Assembly (NCBI RefSeq): GCF_964355755.1
Contig: NC_092677.1
Coordinates: 24,772,101-24,832,100 of the forward strand
Length of the DNA: 60,000 nt
Direction: 5' to 3'
Origin: Antedon mediterranea
Lineage: Eukaryota; Echinodermata; Crinoidea; Comatulida; Antedonidae
This document shows positions 41,870-54,210 of the stretch, one piece after another. A program made the translations under genes and the position numbers. Each line of letters begins with the position of its first letter. Position 1 is the first letter of the stretch. The notes beneath the pieces are model-generated. The model did not search any database. It had not been told where the DNA came from and was given only the letters and a program-made list of their open reading frames with translations.

Positions 41870-43914
41870 GAAAAATCGAAAAAGAAAATTAATTTTACCG
41901 GGAAAGTGATTGGGGGCTAATCAGAAGGATCGATTCATCATGAGCCACCTAGCTGCTGTAATTTTTCACAGATAGTCCACAACTAAAGTTGTCCTGTTTA
42001 GGTACAGATTTTTTAAGGAATTTTAATTAAGAACAAATATTATTATTATTTATAATTTTCAAACTGTCAAAACAATCAATGCAGTCACAAAATTATACAA
42101 TTTAAAGAAATTTCAACCCAGATTTGCCCTTTAAATTGAATAATTCATTGTCAAACCCAACCTATCATATTGGCTGTGTTGTCATGACAACTAATTATTA
42201 TTTTATACAATGAAAACAAATTCATTATTGACGAGTAAAGGTATGGCTTTCAAACTAATTAATCTTTCGGATTTAAATTGGATTCTTAATTGCTTACTAA
42301 CAGATGACAATAATTAAAAATATTAATTTACTAATTTAAGTAGATGATACAAAATTAGAATTGGGTACTGGGGCCAAGGCTGAATATTGCTAGGAAAGAA
42401 TACAATCAGGTAAACAATTTTTTTTAACTTGATGTTTTTTTTAATATTTCAGTGTAATACCTTTTAAAATAATTATCATTTTTTCAGTGTTTTTTTTTTA
42501 TTATATAAAACGAATTAAAATGTTTCAACTTCATTCCAATTTTCTACAATATGATTTCATTTTTTAAGCGTTTATAAGATCATTTTTCTAAACAATGTTT
42601 TTATTTTTCTTTCTTTACTGTTAAAATTAAACTATATTTGATTTTAAAATAACTTTTTTACAAATATAAATCTTATTTTGCATGTTATGTTAGGTAGAAA
42701 TACTAAACAATTTATTTCTTTATCATTTTATTCTGGATAAGTTTTGGAAAAATGAATGCAAAATTAAAATATTTGCAAACTCACACGTAAAAATATTGGC
42801 ATGCAAGTGCAGGTTTTTGTTATTCTAAGATGTAATACATCAAAATAGAAATTACAATAATTTTGGACATAGTCAATAAACATCCTATTAATTCAATATT
42901 TTTTTTTAAGTAACTGAAAATCATTGACATATCTGTCATTTTTATTATGCTTTTACAAATCACAAAAAGTGGGATTCATCGTTGACAAAATCTGGTTAAA
43001 TCCGATTCCATTAATTAACATGTCGTCACCCGTACAGTCCAGCATCCAAAGTAATTAGTCACTTTCTCCATCCCTGATATTTTAAAGGACGCAAATTTAT
43101 ATCCATGACTGCGTTTATTAATAAACTCCCATGAGGTTTCAAGTCCGTATATTGACTCATTGATGAGCAAGAATTTATCCTTAAAATGGACGCTGTTCAT
43201 CTTACTTTGCCTGATTTATTAACACTTTGAGTTATATGTGTATAAATCATTTGTAACGCTGTAGTCTTATAGAAAACAATTTGGCTGCGGATGCGAAATA
43301 CAAGTTTTATTATTGTAATCTAATACACTATTGTGTTTTACTATTATTAATAATAGCAATATAAAACTGGTAGTATTATTTTACATATTTTTAATAAAGA
43401 ATTGATATATATTTCGTTTTTTGTGTTACGTTTTTCTACTTCTTTTGTATTATGAGTAAAATATAGAAAAATATAAGAAAATTAATGAAAAAAAAGAAAT
43501 AATATGAAATATACAAATATTTAAAAATGTTAATCAATGATCAAATTTTGATGACATTAGAAATTAAGAAAAATGTGATAATACTGAAAATAATATGATG
43601 ATTGTATGGTGATGACATGAAAGATAATATGAACGTGAATAAAAGTAATGTTTACGCCACAAAAGAAAAAAAAAATTGAATTGATCAGGGAATAATTTCG
43701 CCAGTGTAGCATAGCAAAAAGCTATACAAAACAACCTTATTGCTACACATTTATAAAATTGTGTAGCAAAAAAGACAATACAAAACTATGTTTCTCGACT
43801 AAAAAATCAGTTTGATAAGCAATAATTGCTAAACAAAATTTTAAAATGAAATTGTTCCCTGTTGATATATGATTCTATACATTAAAATTGTTATCAAAGA
43901 GGAGATGTTTTGTT
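41870..43914. other. No gene seen; unique patch at 42960-43210
   Basis: Mostly AT-rich. 42960-43210 is less AT-rich and has ATTAATTAACATG (43010), GTAATTAGTC (43052) and TTTATTAATAAAC (43116), homeobox-like. A 61-codon minus frame there (43015-43200) is unrecognised. Confidence 0.3.
42178..42191. promoter_or_regulatory. 14-bp palindrome GTTGTCATGACAAC (X-box-like)
   Basis: Perfect dyad, one transition per half away from the GTTGCCATGRCAAC words at 4.0 and 4.1 kb, and next to CTAATTATT. Candidate RFX-type site; inference. Confidence 0.3.
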
Positions 43915-43990
43915 GTAAGACTCTAATAAGATTTGAACCTACATGTATTACTCAGAAGGCTTAAGTTAACAAGTTTATAACCAGATAACA
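43915..43990 (-). mobile_element. tRNA-derived SINE head, degraded
   Basis: On the minus strand, TCTGGTTATAAACTTG (A-box-like, 43969-43984) and AGGTTCAAATCTTAT (43927-43941, B box). No body recognised. Confidence 0.45.
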
Positions 43991-44362
43991 TTTGATTAAA
44001 TTTAGCTATTAAATCTTATGTTTTATTATCATTTAATAGTAAGTTTTTATTTTCTTATCTGTTAATTCAAGTATTTTTTGGACACATCTTCTGGTATTTT
44101 GATTGGGTCGCCACAACACTATCCAATTAACATAAAACATTAAAAGCCGTAAAAATAATTGAATAGGCTTTACTGCAAATAGTTGCTTCAATCATGACAA
44201 AGTGGCTGAGTCATTTTATACAAGAATGTAAACAGAGTTAAGTATAAAAATGATAATTTAAAAATGAGCAAATATTTCCAAAATGCATTTTTGTTTTTTG
44301 ATTCATTTTTATCCACATCACACACTTATATTGGGTTGCAATTAGTTTATCATTTCCTATGT

Positions 44363-44734
44363 TTAAAGATTATTGTCCCCCTAAAAAATAATTTTGTAAA
44401 AATGTTTTTGTTGAATATGCTATTTTTATGTCAGATAATAGTTATTCACTTTTAAGTTTCACTAAAAATTGGACCGGCAAAAATATTATTTACCAGAAAA
44501 AAAATGAAATTTAGAGCAAAAAAGTATAATTGTCTGTCGCTGTCAGACAATAGGTTTTGTTGTCAAATTTAACTGTTTATTTTCTCTTTTTATAAGTGAA
44601 ATCATAATTTTTGGGTTTTTTTTCTTCTATGGAATTAAATTTAACGTCATTAAAACTGTAAAATGGCCTATTAAAGTCATATTTTATTTCTTTATTTTTC
44701 ATGATTTTGCGGGACAATATAAAATATTCTTTAA
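44363..44734. mobile_element. MITE family B copy
   Basis: TTAAAGATTATTGTCCCCCT at the left and GGGACAATAT...TTCTTTAA at the right. The interior has TTGTTGAATATGC, CTGTCAGACAATAGG and CTTCTATGGAA, as in other copies. A 65-codon minus frame inside has no meaning. Confidence 0.85.
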
Positions 44735-45617
44735 CAAAATAAAGGTCAATTTTTATTTTTTTTTTTAATAACAAACAATTACAATTTACACCTTATTCCT
44801 ATATTTATAATTATTAATAAATACAATTTTTTTTTAACTTCTACAAACAATCTTTTTTTAGATTTATATCCAACATTTTTCTTGACATTTGATACTCTTC
44901 ATTTTAAAGGAAAGTAAAGAAATTAAATCCAATGTAAAGATTCTTAATTACAATACAGAAGCTTTTGTCCGATAGTCCACTGGGATATTAATCTTTATCA
45001 AATCACCTTCATTAATAATTTACAAGGTCGTTCTTCTTCTTGATAAGGTCATTTATCATAATAACAGAGGGGTGTGTTTAGAGATTAGAAGAGCTACTTG
45101 ATTCAGTCTTTCTGAGAGCACCTGTCGATTTATAGATACAGCAAGCCAATAAAAATTTACTATTTTATGCTTACAAACAAAAAACTTATCAATTAACAGG
45201 ATCTTGTTTATTGGAGATGTCTGTGCATCAAATCAAAATTAAAATATTTGAAAAATTAATCTTGTGGTTGACGTAATAAAATAATATTTTAATTTAACAA
45301 ACAAATTGATTAGAAATTTCATGAATAAGTACTGGGGTATTTCCAATATGTTCTTTCAATCTTCAAAATATGTACTAGAGACTAAACAATTTATAGTAAA
45401 AACTTTAGCAATGTATTTTATTCCAGTAGTGTAGCCATTTAAAAATCACTGCTCTTCCGATGAACTATTTCTAAAGAGTCTAAAAAAATGCACTGAAATA
45501 TTAAATAGGTTTTTTTTATGAAGGAGACATCAATGATAAATATTTCTACTTGTCCTTTTAACATGATAATAATTATGTTTTTGTCAACAACAAAAAACAA
45601 ATAACCAGTACACAATG

Positions 45618-47238
45618 TTAAAGATGTATTTTTAAAAAAAATTGTTTTGTTGATGCTATTTAATGTCACATAATAATAGTTATCCACTTTGAACAAAAAT
45701 TGGATCTAAAAAAAATGTATTTACCTGTAATGTAAACTGTAATTTAAAGCAAAAAATTGGCTGCCAGTCAATACATTTTTGGTTGAATTTAACCATTTAT
45801 TAATACAGTCAACTCTCCCAATACCGGACTCTCCCAAAACCGGAATTCACGAAAAACCGGACTTTTTTGGAGGGCCCAATTTGTCCCTATTCTAAATGTA
45901 CTGTAATTTATTATGAACACCGGAATACCCAATTCCGGAATCCGGACAAATTATGAAGTACAAAACACGAAAATTAGCGTCTGAAAACCGGACTGACGGT
46001 TAAAAAACTCCAAATATTTACGAAAACAACGTAACATCGTCGTCGCTGACTCGGATTCACTACATTCACAATGTACAAAAGCTTTTAACCATACCCTCAC
46101 CATGCATGAAGTGCGCGACGTTTCGCGGTACGATCAAATAATGTTGCCATGGAGCACTACACTGTGATTGACAGGTCAGTTCATTGTTAACCCACGAGGC
46201 GGCAATTGCTTTGTTGCGTATCGAACTGCGGTGGGCTTTTTCACATCGAAGCGCTATGTCTCTATTGTTTTTAGCAGGGAGTTGTTAACAACTCCCTGTT
46301 TTTTAGCATATGAATTGTTTTTTAATAAAGTTAAATTTACATTCCTGTGTCTTTGTTTTGTTTAAATTATTGTTAAATTCACAATTGCAATAGGACTTTA
46401 AATGTTTCACTAAAAACGGGACTAAAAATGTGCATCATTATAAAATTTGGAAATCATTATGGCAAAACATAAACGGAATGAACTTGACTTAACTAGTGTT
46501 AATAAACTTTGAAATGTTACCAATTAATTATTGTGTCATTATTGCTTGGCTCGTTTACCTAATCAATTTTCATCATTGCTATCAAATTACGTCAACATAA
46601 AGGAGCTTAAAAAACATGTGGTCTAGGTGTGGGCGTTTTTATTTGATTATGACACCTCTGCACATGCGCATCAATCAAAGCCCTTCACCCATGCTGCTGC
46701 TGCTAGCTAGCTCACGAAAAACAATAAACAGACCGAAATTATGTTCACCGTACGTACGTACGTAGGCCTTTTTGCCGTTAAAAACACATTGAGAAACAAT
46801 AATTTACTTTTGTAACATGTTTTATTGGTACAGTAAATAATGTAACTTTTAAAAAAGGTAAATTGAATTACTGTAGCTTAATATTAATAAAGTAGGCCTA
46901 GGCCTATCAGTATTTATTTAATTAAAACTAGATTGACACAATCATAGCCTAGCCTAGGCCTTCCCTACGCTAGGAGACCGTACCGGGCAGCATTCGGTGA
47001 CAACGTGATGACTTTAAAAATATATTTTCAGGAAACCGGACTTTCGAAAAACCGGAAAATATATGCCCGCCCAAGGGTGTCCGGTATTGGGAGAGTTGAC
47101 TGTATTATGTTATTTAATAAATGAAAACATTTTTTGGGGGGTGTTTTTCTACGGAAGTGATTGTTTACAAAATAACCTATTCAAAGTCTGCTTTAATTTA
47201 TCTTCATTTTTCCAGTTTTTTTGGGACAATACATACAA
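45618..47238. mobile_element. MITE family B copy split by a pogo/Tigger-type insertion
   Basis: Left part 45618-45805 (TTAAAGATGTATT, TAGTTATCCACTTTGA, TTGGCTGCCAGTCAATAC). Right part from 47103 (TTTTTCTACGGAAGTGATTG, TATTCAAAGTCTG, GGGACAATACAT). The two parts join in family order at AACCATTTAT|TA, and the piece between is the element at 45806-47102. Confidence 0.85.
45806..47102. mobile_element. Non-autonomous pogo/Tigger-like DNA transposon
   Basis: Termini CAGTCAACTCTCCCAATACC and GGTATTGGGAGAGTTGACTG are perfect inverted repeats flanked by TA. Subterminal copies of CCGGACTTT and GAAAAACCGGA occur at both ends. The 1297 bp interior holds no transposase; the longest frame (46168-46365) has no DDE or CENP-B-like domain. 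A CAG start plus TA target is typical of the pogo/Tigger group. Confidence 0.85.
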
Positions 47239-47509
47239 ATTTACATTTACATTACATACAATACATTACAAGTAATAATATACATTTCAACATAATACTT
47301 CTGTATGCAAATTTTCATGATAACTAAATCTAATTATTAAAGTCATCAACCCTGAATATTGAATTAAGTTTGTTTACTTAGTTTGGCATGTGATACATTG
47401 TTTTGTTTGTTAAATACACTTAGCAGCCAGGAGTAAGAATGATTACAATCTTTTCATAAACCTCTGCACTATATCCATCAATTGGCAGAAATCAAAATTT
47501 TCAATTTTA

Positions 47510-47649
47510 AAGCTCTGTCTACACTATCTAACTATATGTGACAAAAAATGTAATGTGCCCATATACAGTATGGACATGATAATATCACTACCATATTTGC
47601 GGACATCACACTTTTTTTGTCAAACTAGTTTGATAGTGTAGAGAGCTTA
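47510..47649. mobile_element. MITE family A copy 2
   Basis: AAGCTCTGTCTACACTATCT at the left and AACTAGTTTGATAGTGTAGAGAGCTT at the right, with GTGCCCATAT and CATCACAC inside. One family repeat block is missing compared with copy 1. Confidence 0.9.
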
Positions 47650-48315
47650 AGAACATGATGTCATAATCATATAACATGATTTCATAATCATATAACATTA
47701 TGTAATAATCATATAACATGTCATATCAAGCACAGTACAAATACAGACAGTTTTTTGGGGAGGGGAGGGGGTGTTGGTTGCAAAGGGAGCATCCGATTTT
47801 TTAAAGGTAATTTAATATTTTTCAGGTACAAATCTACTACTACTATTGGTACACCTACAGTACAATTTGAGATTCTTTTTTTTGCTATGAAAATTTAGAA
47901 AGAAACCATAGCTCCTTTTTTCAAACCCAAACCAAACGCACAACCCTTATTCCACACTTCAACAAAACTCTAGATCAGAAGCATAGCTCATGCACAACAT
48001 AACCCATATTCATATTTATTCACAAAAATAAAATAAAACTTGATAAACATTAAAGTACTCTTAGTATTGTCTGACATCCACCCCTGCAGACAAATATCTG
48101 TTGTTGGGTCAATTAGATTTGTCTTCTTTATTCTTTCAGGACAGGTGCTTAGGTAATTCCCAATTAAATCTATTATTTACTTTTAAAACTATTGTTCTCA
48201 TATTTTTCTAACAGACAAATAACACAATAAAAGATTACAGTGTAATACTCATAATTAAGTAATTAAGTACGTACTTACATGATAATTAGTGATATCCCCT
48301 AGCACTATTTACATC
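47650..48315. other. No gene seen
   Basis: A short triplicate of AATCATATAACAT (47666-47720) and a G-rich patch GGGGAGGGGAGGGGGTG (47757-47773). Nothing else noted. Confidence 0.45.
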
Positions 48316-48372
48316 TAAGCTGGGGGTGGGATTATATATGAGCCATGGGCTTACATTTGAGAAATGAAAATG
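48316..48372. repeat. Solitary relative of the 8.8-9.3 kb minisatellite
   Basis: CTAAGCTGGGGGTGGGATTA and then TATATGAGCCATGGGCTTACATTTGAG align with the left border of the 18-bp array (CTAAACTAGGGGGTGGAATTA..., 8844 on) but without amplification. Confidence 0.7.
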
Positions 48373-48929
48373 ATTTTGAGAAGCATGTTTATATACAGTA
48401 CATGTTCTTCAATCAAGTTCGGACACCCTCAGCCCAAAATATCTTTTTGAAATGTTATTATTAAAGTGTAGCCCAATGTAGCAAAACATTACATATAAAT
48501 ATTGACTGGGCTGAGGGGAATGGTTAAAAATATAGCCCAAGGTGATCTGGAGACTATACTATATCCCGAGAAAAAGTCAAACGAACGCATAACATGGACA
48601 TGGTTGGAGTAGGCCTAGCTACTTCTGGTGGCACAGTTTCGCTGCGAAGAAGCAAACAAAAAAGGCCTGCATTTGATAATTATTACACCAGTAATGAATA
48701 TTCCTAAAGAATACTTTATTTGTTTTTTTCGTATCTTAACTGGCTGCTAAACGTACTATATCCTCCAAGTCAGCTCCATCTACATATGTTAACCATCATA
48801 GGCTAGGCTAGGGCTAGCTACGCAACCGTCACGTCGCGTGTGTGGATGAGATTGTATTGAAGAAAAGAAAAGATAGAGGAAACAGAGATGTGCAGTTTAG
48901 TCGGTCTATAGTTCGAGGGCATGGCAATA

Positions 48930-49010
48930 ACTATAGATTAACCAATCAGATGCCGTGAATTGAAAGGTGCCGGTATATAATGTATAACAGTGAATGCAAC
49001 GCGATCATAA
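48930..49010 (+). promoter_or_regulatory. Candidate promoter: CCAAT box plus TATA box
   Basis: ACCAATCAG (48941-48949) and TATATAA (48974-48980) are spaced as in a core promoter. They follow a CpG-containing stretch (48600-48860, ACGTCGCGTG). A 71-codon frame (48980-49195) lies across the expected start but shows no family and its ATG overlaps the TATA region, so I do not call a gene. Confidence 0.3.
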
Positions 49011-49199
49011 CACCTACAGCTACTGGTTTCCTCCAGAGGACAGTTAGCTTCTCAAACTTCCTTCGTATTAAGGCAACATGGTACTACAAGTACTGTTTCT
49101 TCAGCATGCAAAAAATAATCAAAATACTATATACCTACGCATTGATATCGTCCAGTGTGCAATGGTTAGAGGGCGCTTTATCAACCACTAGTTGAGGCT

Positions 49200-52100
49200 G
49201 CAAAGTACAATTATCTTGTATCTGGAAATAATAAATTAAGAGAGAAAAATCAATATTAGAATGAACCATAAATTGTTTTAAATCTATAGACATCTTTCCT
49301 AATAAAATGTATGACAAAATACATTACATTGTTTTAATGTAGTCGACCGACTATACAACATTTAAAAAAAGATTTCACATAGAATTCCAGATATCTGGAT
49401 GTCTGGTGTAATTATCGTTTGTTTGATAATTTGTTGAAAAGCTGGTGCTATACTTTACATTCTGCTGTTGATAAAGGATATTCGATAATTCAAATGTTTA
49501 CTAGTGAAATTAAAGAGATTCAAATACAAGTTTACTCTTAAGAAATAAGGGATAGCAGGTGTCCGTATATAAAGAGCAACATAAGAGTTTTGTTTCTTTC
49601 TGCGTTTTAACTGTGAACATGACAAACTATTTGTTTTAGTCGTTAAGTGGTTTTATAGTAGATGGATGGGACAAATTTGTCTACCATTAATCAGATCAAC
49701 AAAAAGCTTTTAAACATGTTTAATTGAGGTTTGTAATTCATTTCCGATAACACAGAGATGATTTGTAACCTAATGAAAAAGTTCTGACAGGGGATTGAGT
49801 GAAGATTCACCTGACGATCTCAACACTGATAAACATAATTTATAATTGATTAAATATTAATATTTAACAATATGAATAATTTACTATTCTTAAACAGGAA
49901 ATATTGATAACCTTTGGTTTATCAATTTTTAATTGTCCAAGACAGTTAGAAAGTGCAGGTACTTAAGTGAAATCTGAGGCTTTATCTTTAATAGAAAGAC
50001 TTTGTCCTGTAAGACTAAAAATTACTTAAGTTGAATTTTAAAAACTGACTGAAGCAAAATTATTAACTTAAATCAAAGTTAAGTTTAAGTTTTTAAATTT
50101 AATAAAGCTAACTTTAAAAATTCTCCAAACTTAGAAATTACTTGAGAATATAATATTTTGGTAAATAATATGTAATAATATTTTTTCTTTTGTTTATTCA
50201 AAACAATTTAAAGATTTATCTTTTTAAAAAATTAGAGAGGCTCACTTTAATAATTACTTCCTTCCGAAGTATCACCTATGAGTTTCTCTATCAAATTAAC
50301 AGAATAACTTATATTGAATATTACTTACAGTATTATTTTACAAATAGACTACAAACAATAGCTGAATTTCAAAGTGATATATTCAGTCACTATATTATCT
50401 ATCCATTAAAGGGATTTAAGCGGGGTCAACAACGAGATACGAAAGATGATCCCGTCAGATCAAACGCTAAAAAAGTACAAGTATTGTCCTCCTTTGCCCT
50501 CCAGTACAAGGATTCGGATTTCAACTAAATTTAAATGAACTCAAATTTGTAAGTAGCTGTCGTAAGTTATTACATCATCATTTTTTTTATGAATTGAATT
50601 TTATTTTTGATGTAGAAACATTCATTTACATGTCAAAATTACTGCAGTAACTGAATATAATACTGCAATATTACTGTAGGCATTCACTACAATAAATATG
50701 TATGGTTATCAAAAAGATCTTGCTAAATGATTGCATATATTATACAGGTAAATTAAAGTAAACAATAATTGCAGTGGAATAATTTTAACACGATCCACAA
50801 ATATTGTTGAAATTACATAACAATTTTCTATGAACATGTATTAAATTTTAAGTAACATTTTGAATTCTGGTATTGGATTGGCTAGGACCCTTACCATTTT
50901 TAGCAGATATGATAGTACTAAAGTAATTTGATAGCATTATGTTTAAATGAACAATAGACCAAGTCTATCCAACAGGCGCTTTCTCCGTGAGTTAAGTTCC
51001 GTATAGCGCCACCTTGATTGTACAGTGGAAAAAGCATTGGGTCTTTTTTTTATAATTTAAATAAATTAAATTAAATTAAATTAAGTAATTAAAACCATAA
51101 AGATAATATCTCTGTCAGCGTCACCCCCCTAAAACCTGTCAGAATTGTGTGTATTATTCTACGCATCCTACCCTACATTTCTATAATGCTAAGAAGAGTA
51201 CTGATGGTTGAATATTGAATATTTCAAAGTTCAATGGACGCAGTTGTTCACATGCGTCATTAAAATAATATTAATCAGTGGGATTTGGATTGCATTATAC
51301 TAAAAGCCTCATCTATGATATCTATAATCAACAACCCAGGTTTAAATATTACAGTAAATGGGTTTTCATTTTAAAAGGTTAGAAAAGTTCACATCACGTT
51401 TTGGTAGTTATGTGGTATTCACTTTTTTTTAAATAAACATAAGTAATGTAAAGATACCATTAAAGGCCAGGTGCGGGCAACAAATTTCTATTGATCATAC
51501 AATCCATACCAATAATCATCGACTATAGTTTCCCCTATGTTTCATAATTTTTGGGATTTCATTTGTGCTACAGGAGCTTGTTGAAAATAAGCACTTTCTT
51601 ATCAGTGGGGGGTAGTTCAAATTACACAGTAAAATCTCTATTTTTTTGTACACAAATTTTGTAAATAGAGAGACATTTGAAAAAGCTATGAAAACTAAAC
51701 GGTGTGGTAAAAAATGTTATCGGATGACTAAATATAGGTAATATAACTTGAATTTTACATTTCTGGTATTTTTATTCAACTTCAACAAAATTATCCACCG
51801 TATATCCACCATCTTTTTTCACCTTCTAGGAAGTCACCAGATATGTTATTACATTAGGTTAACTACCTAACTACTGAAAAAAAGTCTTCCTGGTTTTTAT
51901 GGCAGAATATTGCCAAATTTTGTATTTCACCATTAAGGGAAATTCATGTTTTTTGTCTTGATTTCTGTTACAAATATTTAATTTATGTACAATTAACCAG
52001 ATATTATATTTAAAATTCATGCCTGTACCTGAGCTTTAAAGCCAATTATTTTTTAAATAAAATTCGGTCAACATAAAAAAACAACAAAAGAACCTAAAAT

Positions 52101-52474
52101 AAAGAAATATTTGGGATAAAAAAAATCTCTTAAAAATATGAAGCATATTTGTTATGTTTTCTGAATATTTCTGCTTTTAAATCAACCTAACCTAATTTCT
52201 TCTTTGCAAACCGCATTATGTACATTGATTGAGTAGGAATTTGAATATTAAATTTGTTTTAATCAAATCTGTACTCAAATGAATGCCATTGTTTTTGGTC
52301 GAAACAATCAAAGCAGCGGTTACCACACAATGTTTTTTACCACCCTTTGTACTACCCAATACAATAGATTTTCATTTTAGGTATATAATAATCATGGTGA
52401 AATAATTTTTTTTAAACTTATTTCTGTATTTTATAATGCCTCACTCAAAAGACATGCTGAAAACTATATTGATA
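49200..52474. other. No gene seen
   Basis: AT-rich unique sequence. The 112-codon plus frame at 50190-50528 has no recognisable domain. GATACGAAAGATGATCCCGT (50431-50450) stands out only in composition. Confidence 0.4.
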
Positions 52475-52623
52475 AAGCTTCGACTACACTATTGTGTGAT
52501 GTGCCCAAATATGGTAGTAATATATGCCTAAATATGGTCGTGCTATGACATCATCATGTCCATACAGTATATGGGCAGATCACATTTTTTTCACATAAAG
52601 GTTTATAGTGTAGATGGAGCTTT
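52475..52623. mobile_element. MITE family A copy 3
   Basis: AAGCTTCGACTACACTATTG at the left and TTATAGTGTAGATGGAGCTTT at the right, with AAATATGGTAGTAATATATG and ATGACATCATCATGTCCATA inside. Confidence 0.85.
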
Positions 52624-53027
52624 AGAACAAATAAAGATGTTTCTCTTCTTTCTTTTTTTTAAAGACAATCTAAGACTGAGAAAAAAATTAGCATACTGTA
52701 GATTACTTAACAACATACTGTTCTGCCCACATTTATTATGTAAAAAGTATATGGATGTGGGGTTGGACAAAATGAGGTCAAAGTTGAAATAGGTCAATGA
52801 TGTCATCATCTTTAAGAGGGACACAGAGTAAGTTAGTCATAAGGCAAATATGATATATAAACACGTTAATGGGTTTCTAGTGAAATTAATTGCTTGTGAA
52901 GAAGATGTTGGCAAACATTTGTGAAATTGAGATTCGTTGACCTTTAACAGATTTTAGCTTCTTTGTAAACATAAGCTGTGCGTGAAGACGTTCCTGATTA
53001 TAGAACAGATGCATACGGTGTAGTTTT

Positions 53028-53309
53028 AAGCTCTGTCTACACTATCAAACTTTATGTGAAAAAAATGTGATGTGTCCATATGGACATGATGATGTCATAT
53101 CACTACCATATTGGGGTATATTACTACCTGGTGATATCTTAACACCTTACGCTCTGTCTACACTATCAAACTAGTTTGACAAAAAAAGGTGTGATGTGAC
53201 CAAATATGGTAGTGATATGCATAAATATGGTAGTGATACAGGTATGATATCATATGGCCACATCACACTTTTTTGCCACAGAAAGATACAGTAGTGTAGG
53301 CAGAGCTTT
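53028..53309. mobile_element. MITE family A copies 4 (5' half only) and 5, adjacent
   Basis: Copy 4 begins AAGCTCTGTCTACACTATCA (53028) and breaks off near 53118. Copy 5 begins GCTCTGTCTACACTATCAAA (53151) and ends with TAGTGTAGGCAGAGCTTTA (53309). This looks like insertion of one copy into, or unequal exchange with, another. Confidence 0.85.
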
Positions 53310-53733
53310 AGACTTTTTTTGTTTAGTTACCTTAAACAGTTGTTTATTATCATCACAATATTTTCTTGACTGATGTTTCTTATGTGTAAATATTGTTCTT
53401 TGTTTACATTTATTTATAAATATTGACATTGTCAAGGTGCATTATGGAATGTAGGGATGTGAAGATACTGTACACTTGTACCAAGGAAGTTCAACCACCC
53501 AATGAAATAAAAAGTAGTATTCTTCAACAGTATCCCTTGACTGAACAACAAAAATTAGCAAAACAAAAACAAAGGATTTAATGAAATTATCCCCTCATGG
53601 GATCTGTTCTTTTTATTGTTACACAAATTCATTACAAAGACAAAAGGACTAAATCAACTTTTGTCTAAACAAAGAGAATTGATACTCATGAAATCCAGTG
53701 TATTTATAGACCTTTAAAATTTTACTTTTATTG

Positions 53734-53750
53734 CTCTCTCTCTCTCTCTC
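53734..53750 (+). repeat. (CT)n microsatellite
   Basis: About eight uninterrupted CT units. Confidence 0.9.
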
Positions 53751-54061
53751 GAATTTCGCAAAAAAACTTTGACATGTTTCATTGACACTCAATTTGGCCT
53801 TTTCCAGTGAAGCTGCTTGGAAGATTGACCTTTGACATTGTGAACATTTAATGTTATTATATGGTTCAATCACCTATGCTGAGAATTTGTGACTTAAACT
53901 GTTAATTTGAAATTTACACCTTTGAGTTTATTTTAGTAGATGACAGACTACTGATGTAGTGTACAGTATGTGATGATTTTAAAGGCATTTAAAAACATAC
54001 TGTACATTGAATGCAGTTTGAGAAAGTGTCCCCTGGACAGGGGTATCCAAAATATACTATA

Positions 54062-54210
54062 TTTGTAACAGTTTATTTTGTCTTTTTATAAGTGAATTCT
54101 TTTTTTTTTCATTTTTGGTGTTCTGCAAAAGTGAATAAGTGTATTAAAACTACAAAATAGCATGTTTAAAATGTGATCTTTATTCTTCATGTTTAGGAGA
54201 CAAAGCTTGT
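54062..54210. mobile_element. MITE family B, degraded partial copy
   Basis: TTTATTTTGTCTTTTTATAAGTG, GTATTAAAACTACAAAATA and TGATCTTTATTCTTCATGTTT in family order. Both termini have been lost. Confidence 0.65.

Noticed and set aside
43015-43200. 61-codon minus-strand ORF in a less AT-rich patch
   Set aside because: Considered as an extra upstream TOX exon, but it does not resemble TOX, has no convincing donor after it, and homeobox-like words fit a regulatory patch better.
46168-46365. Possible transposase remnant inside the pogo/Tigger-like element
   Set aside because: 65 codons with no DDE, helix-turn-helix or CENP-B-like motif.
50190-50528. 112-codon plus-strand ORF
   Set aside because: AT-rich codons, no domain and no promoter or splice signals that define it.
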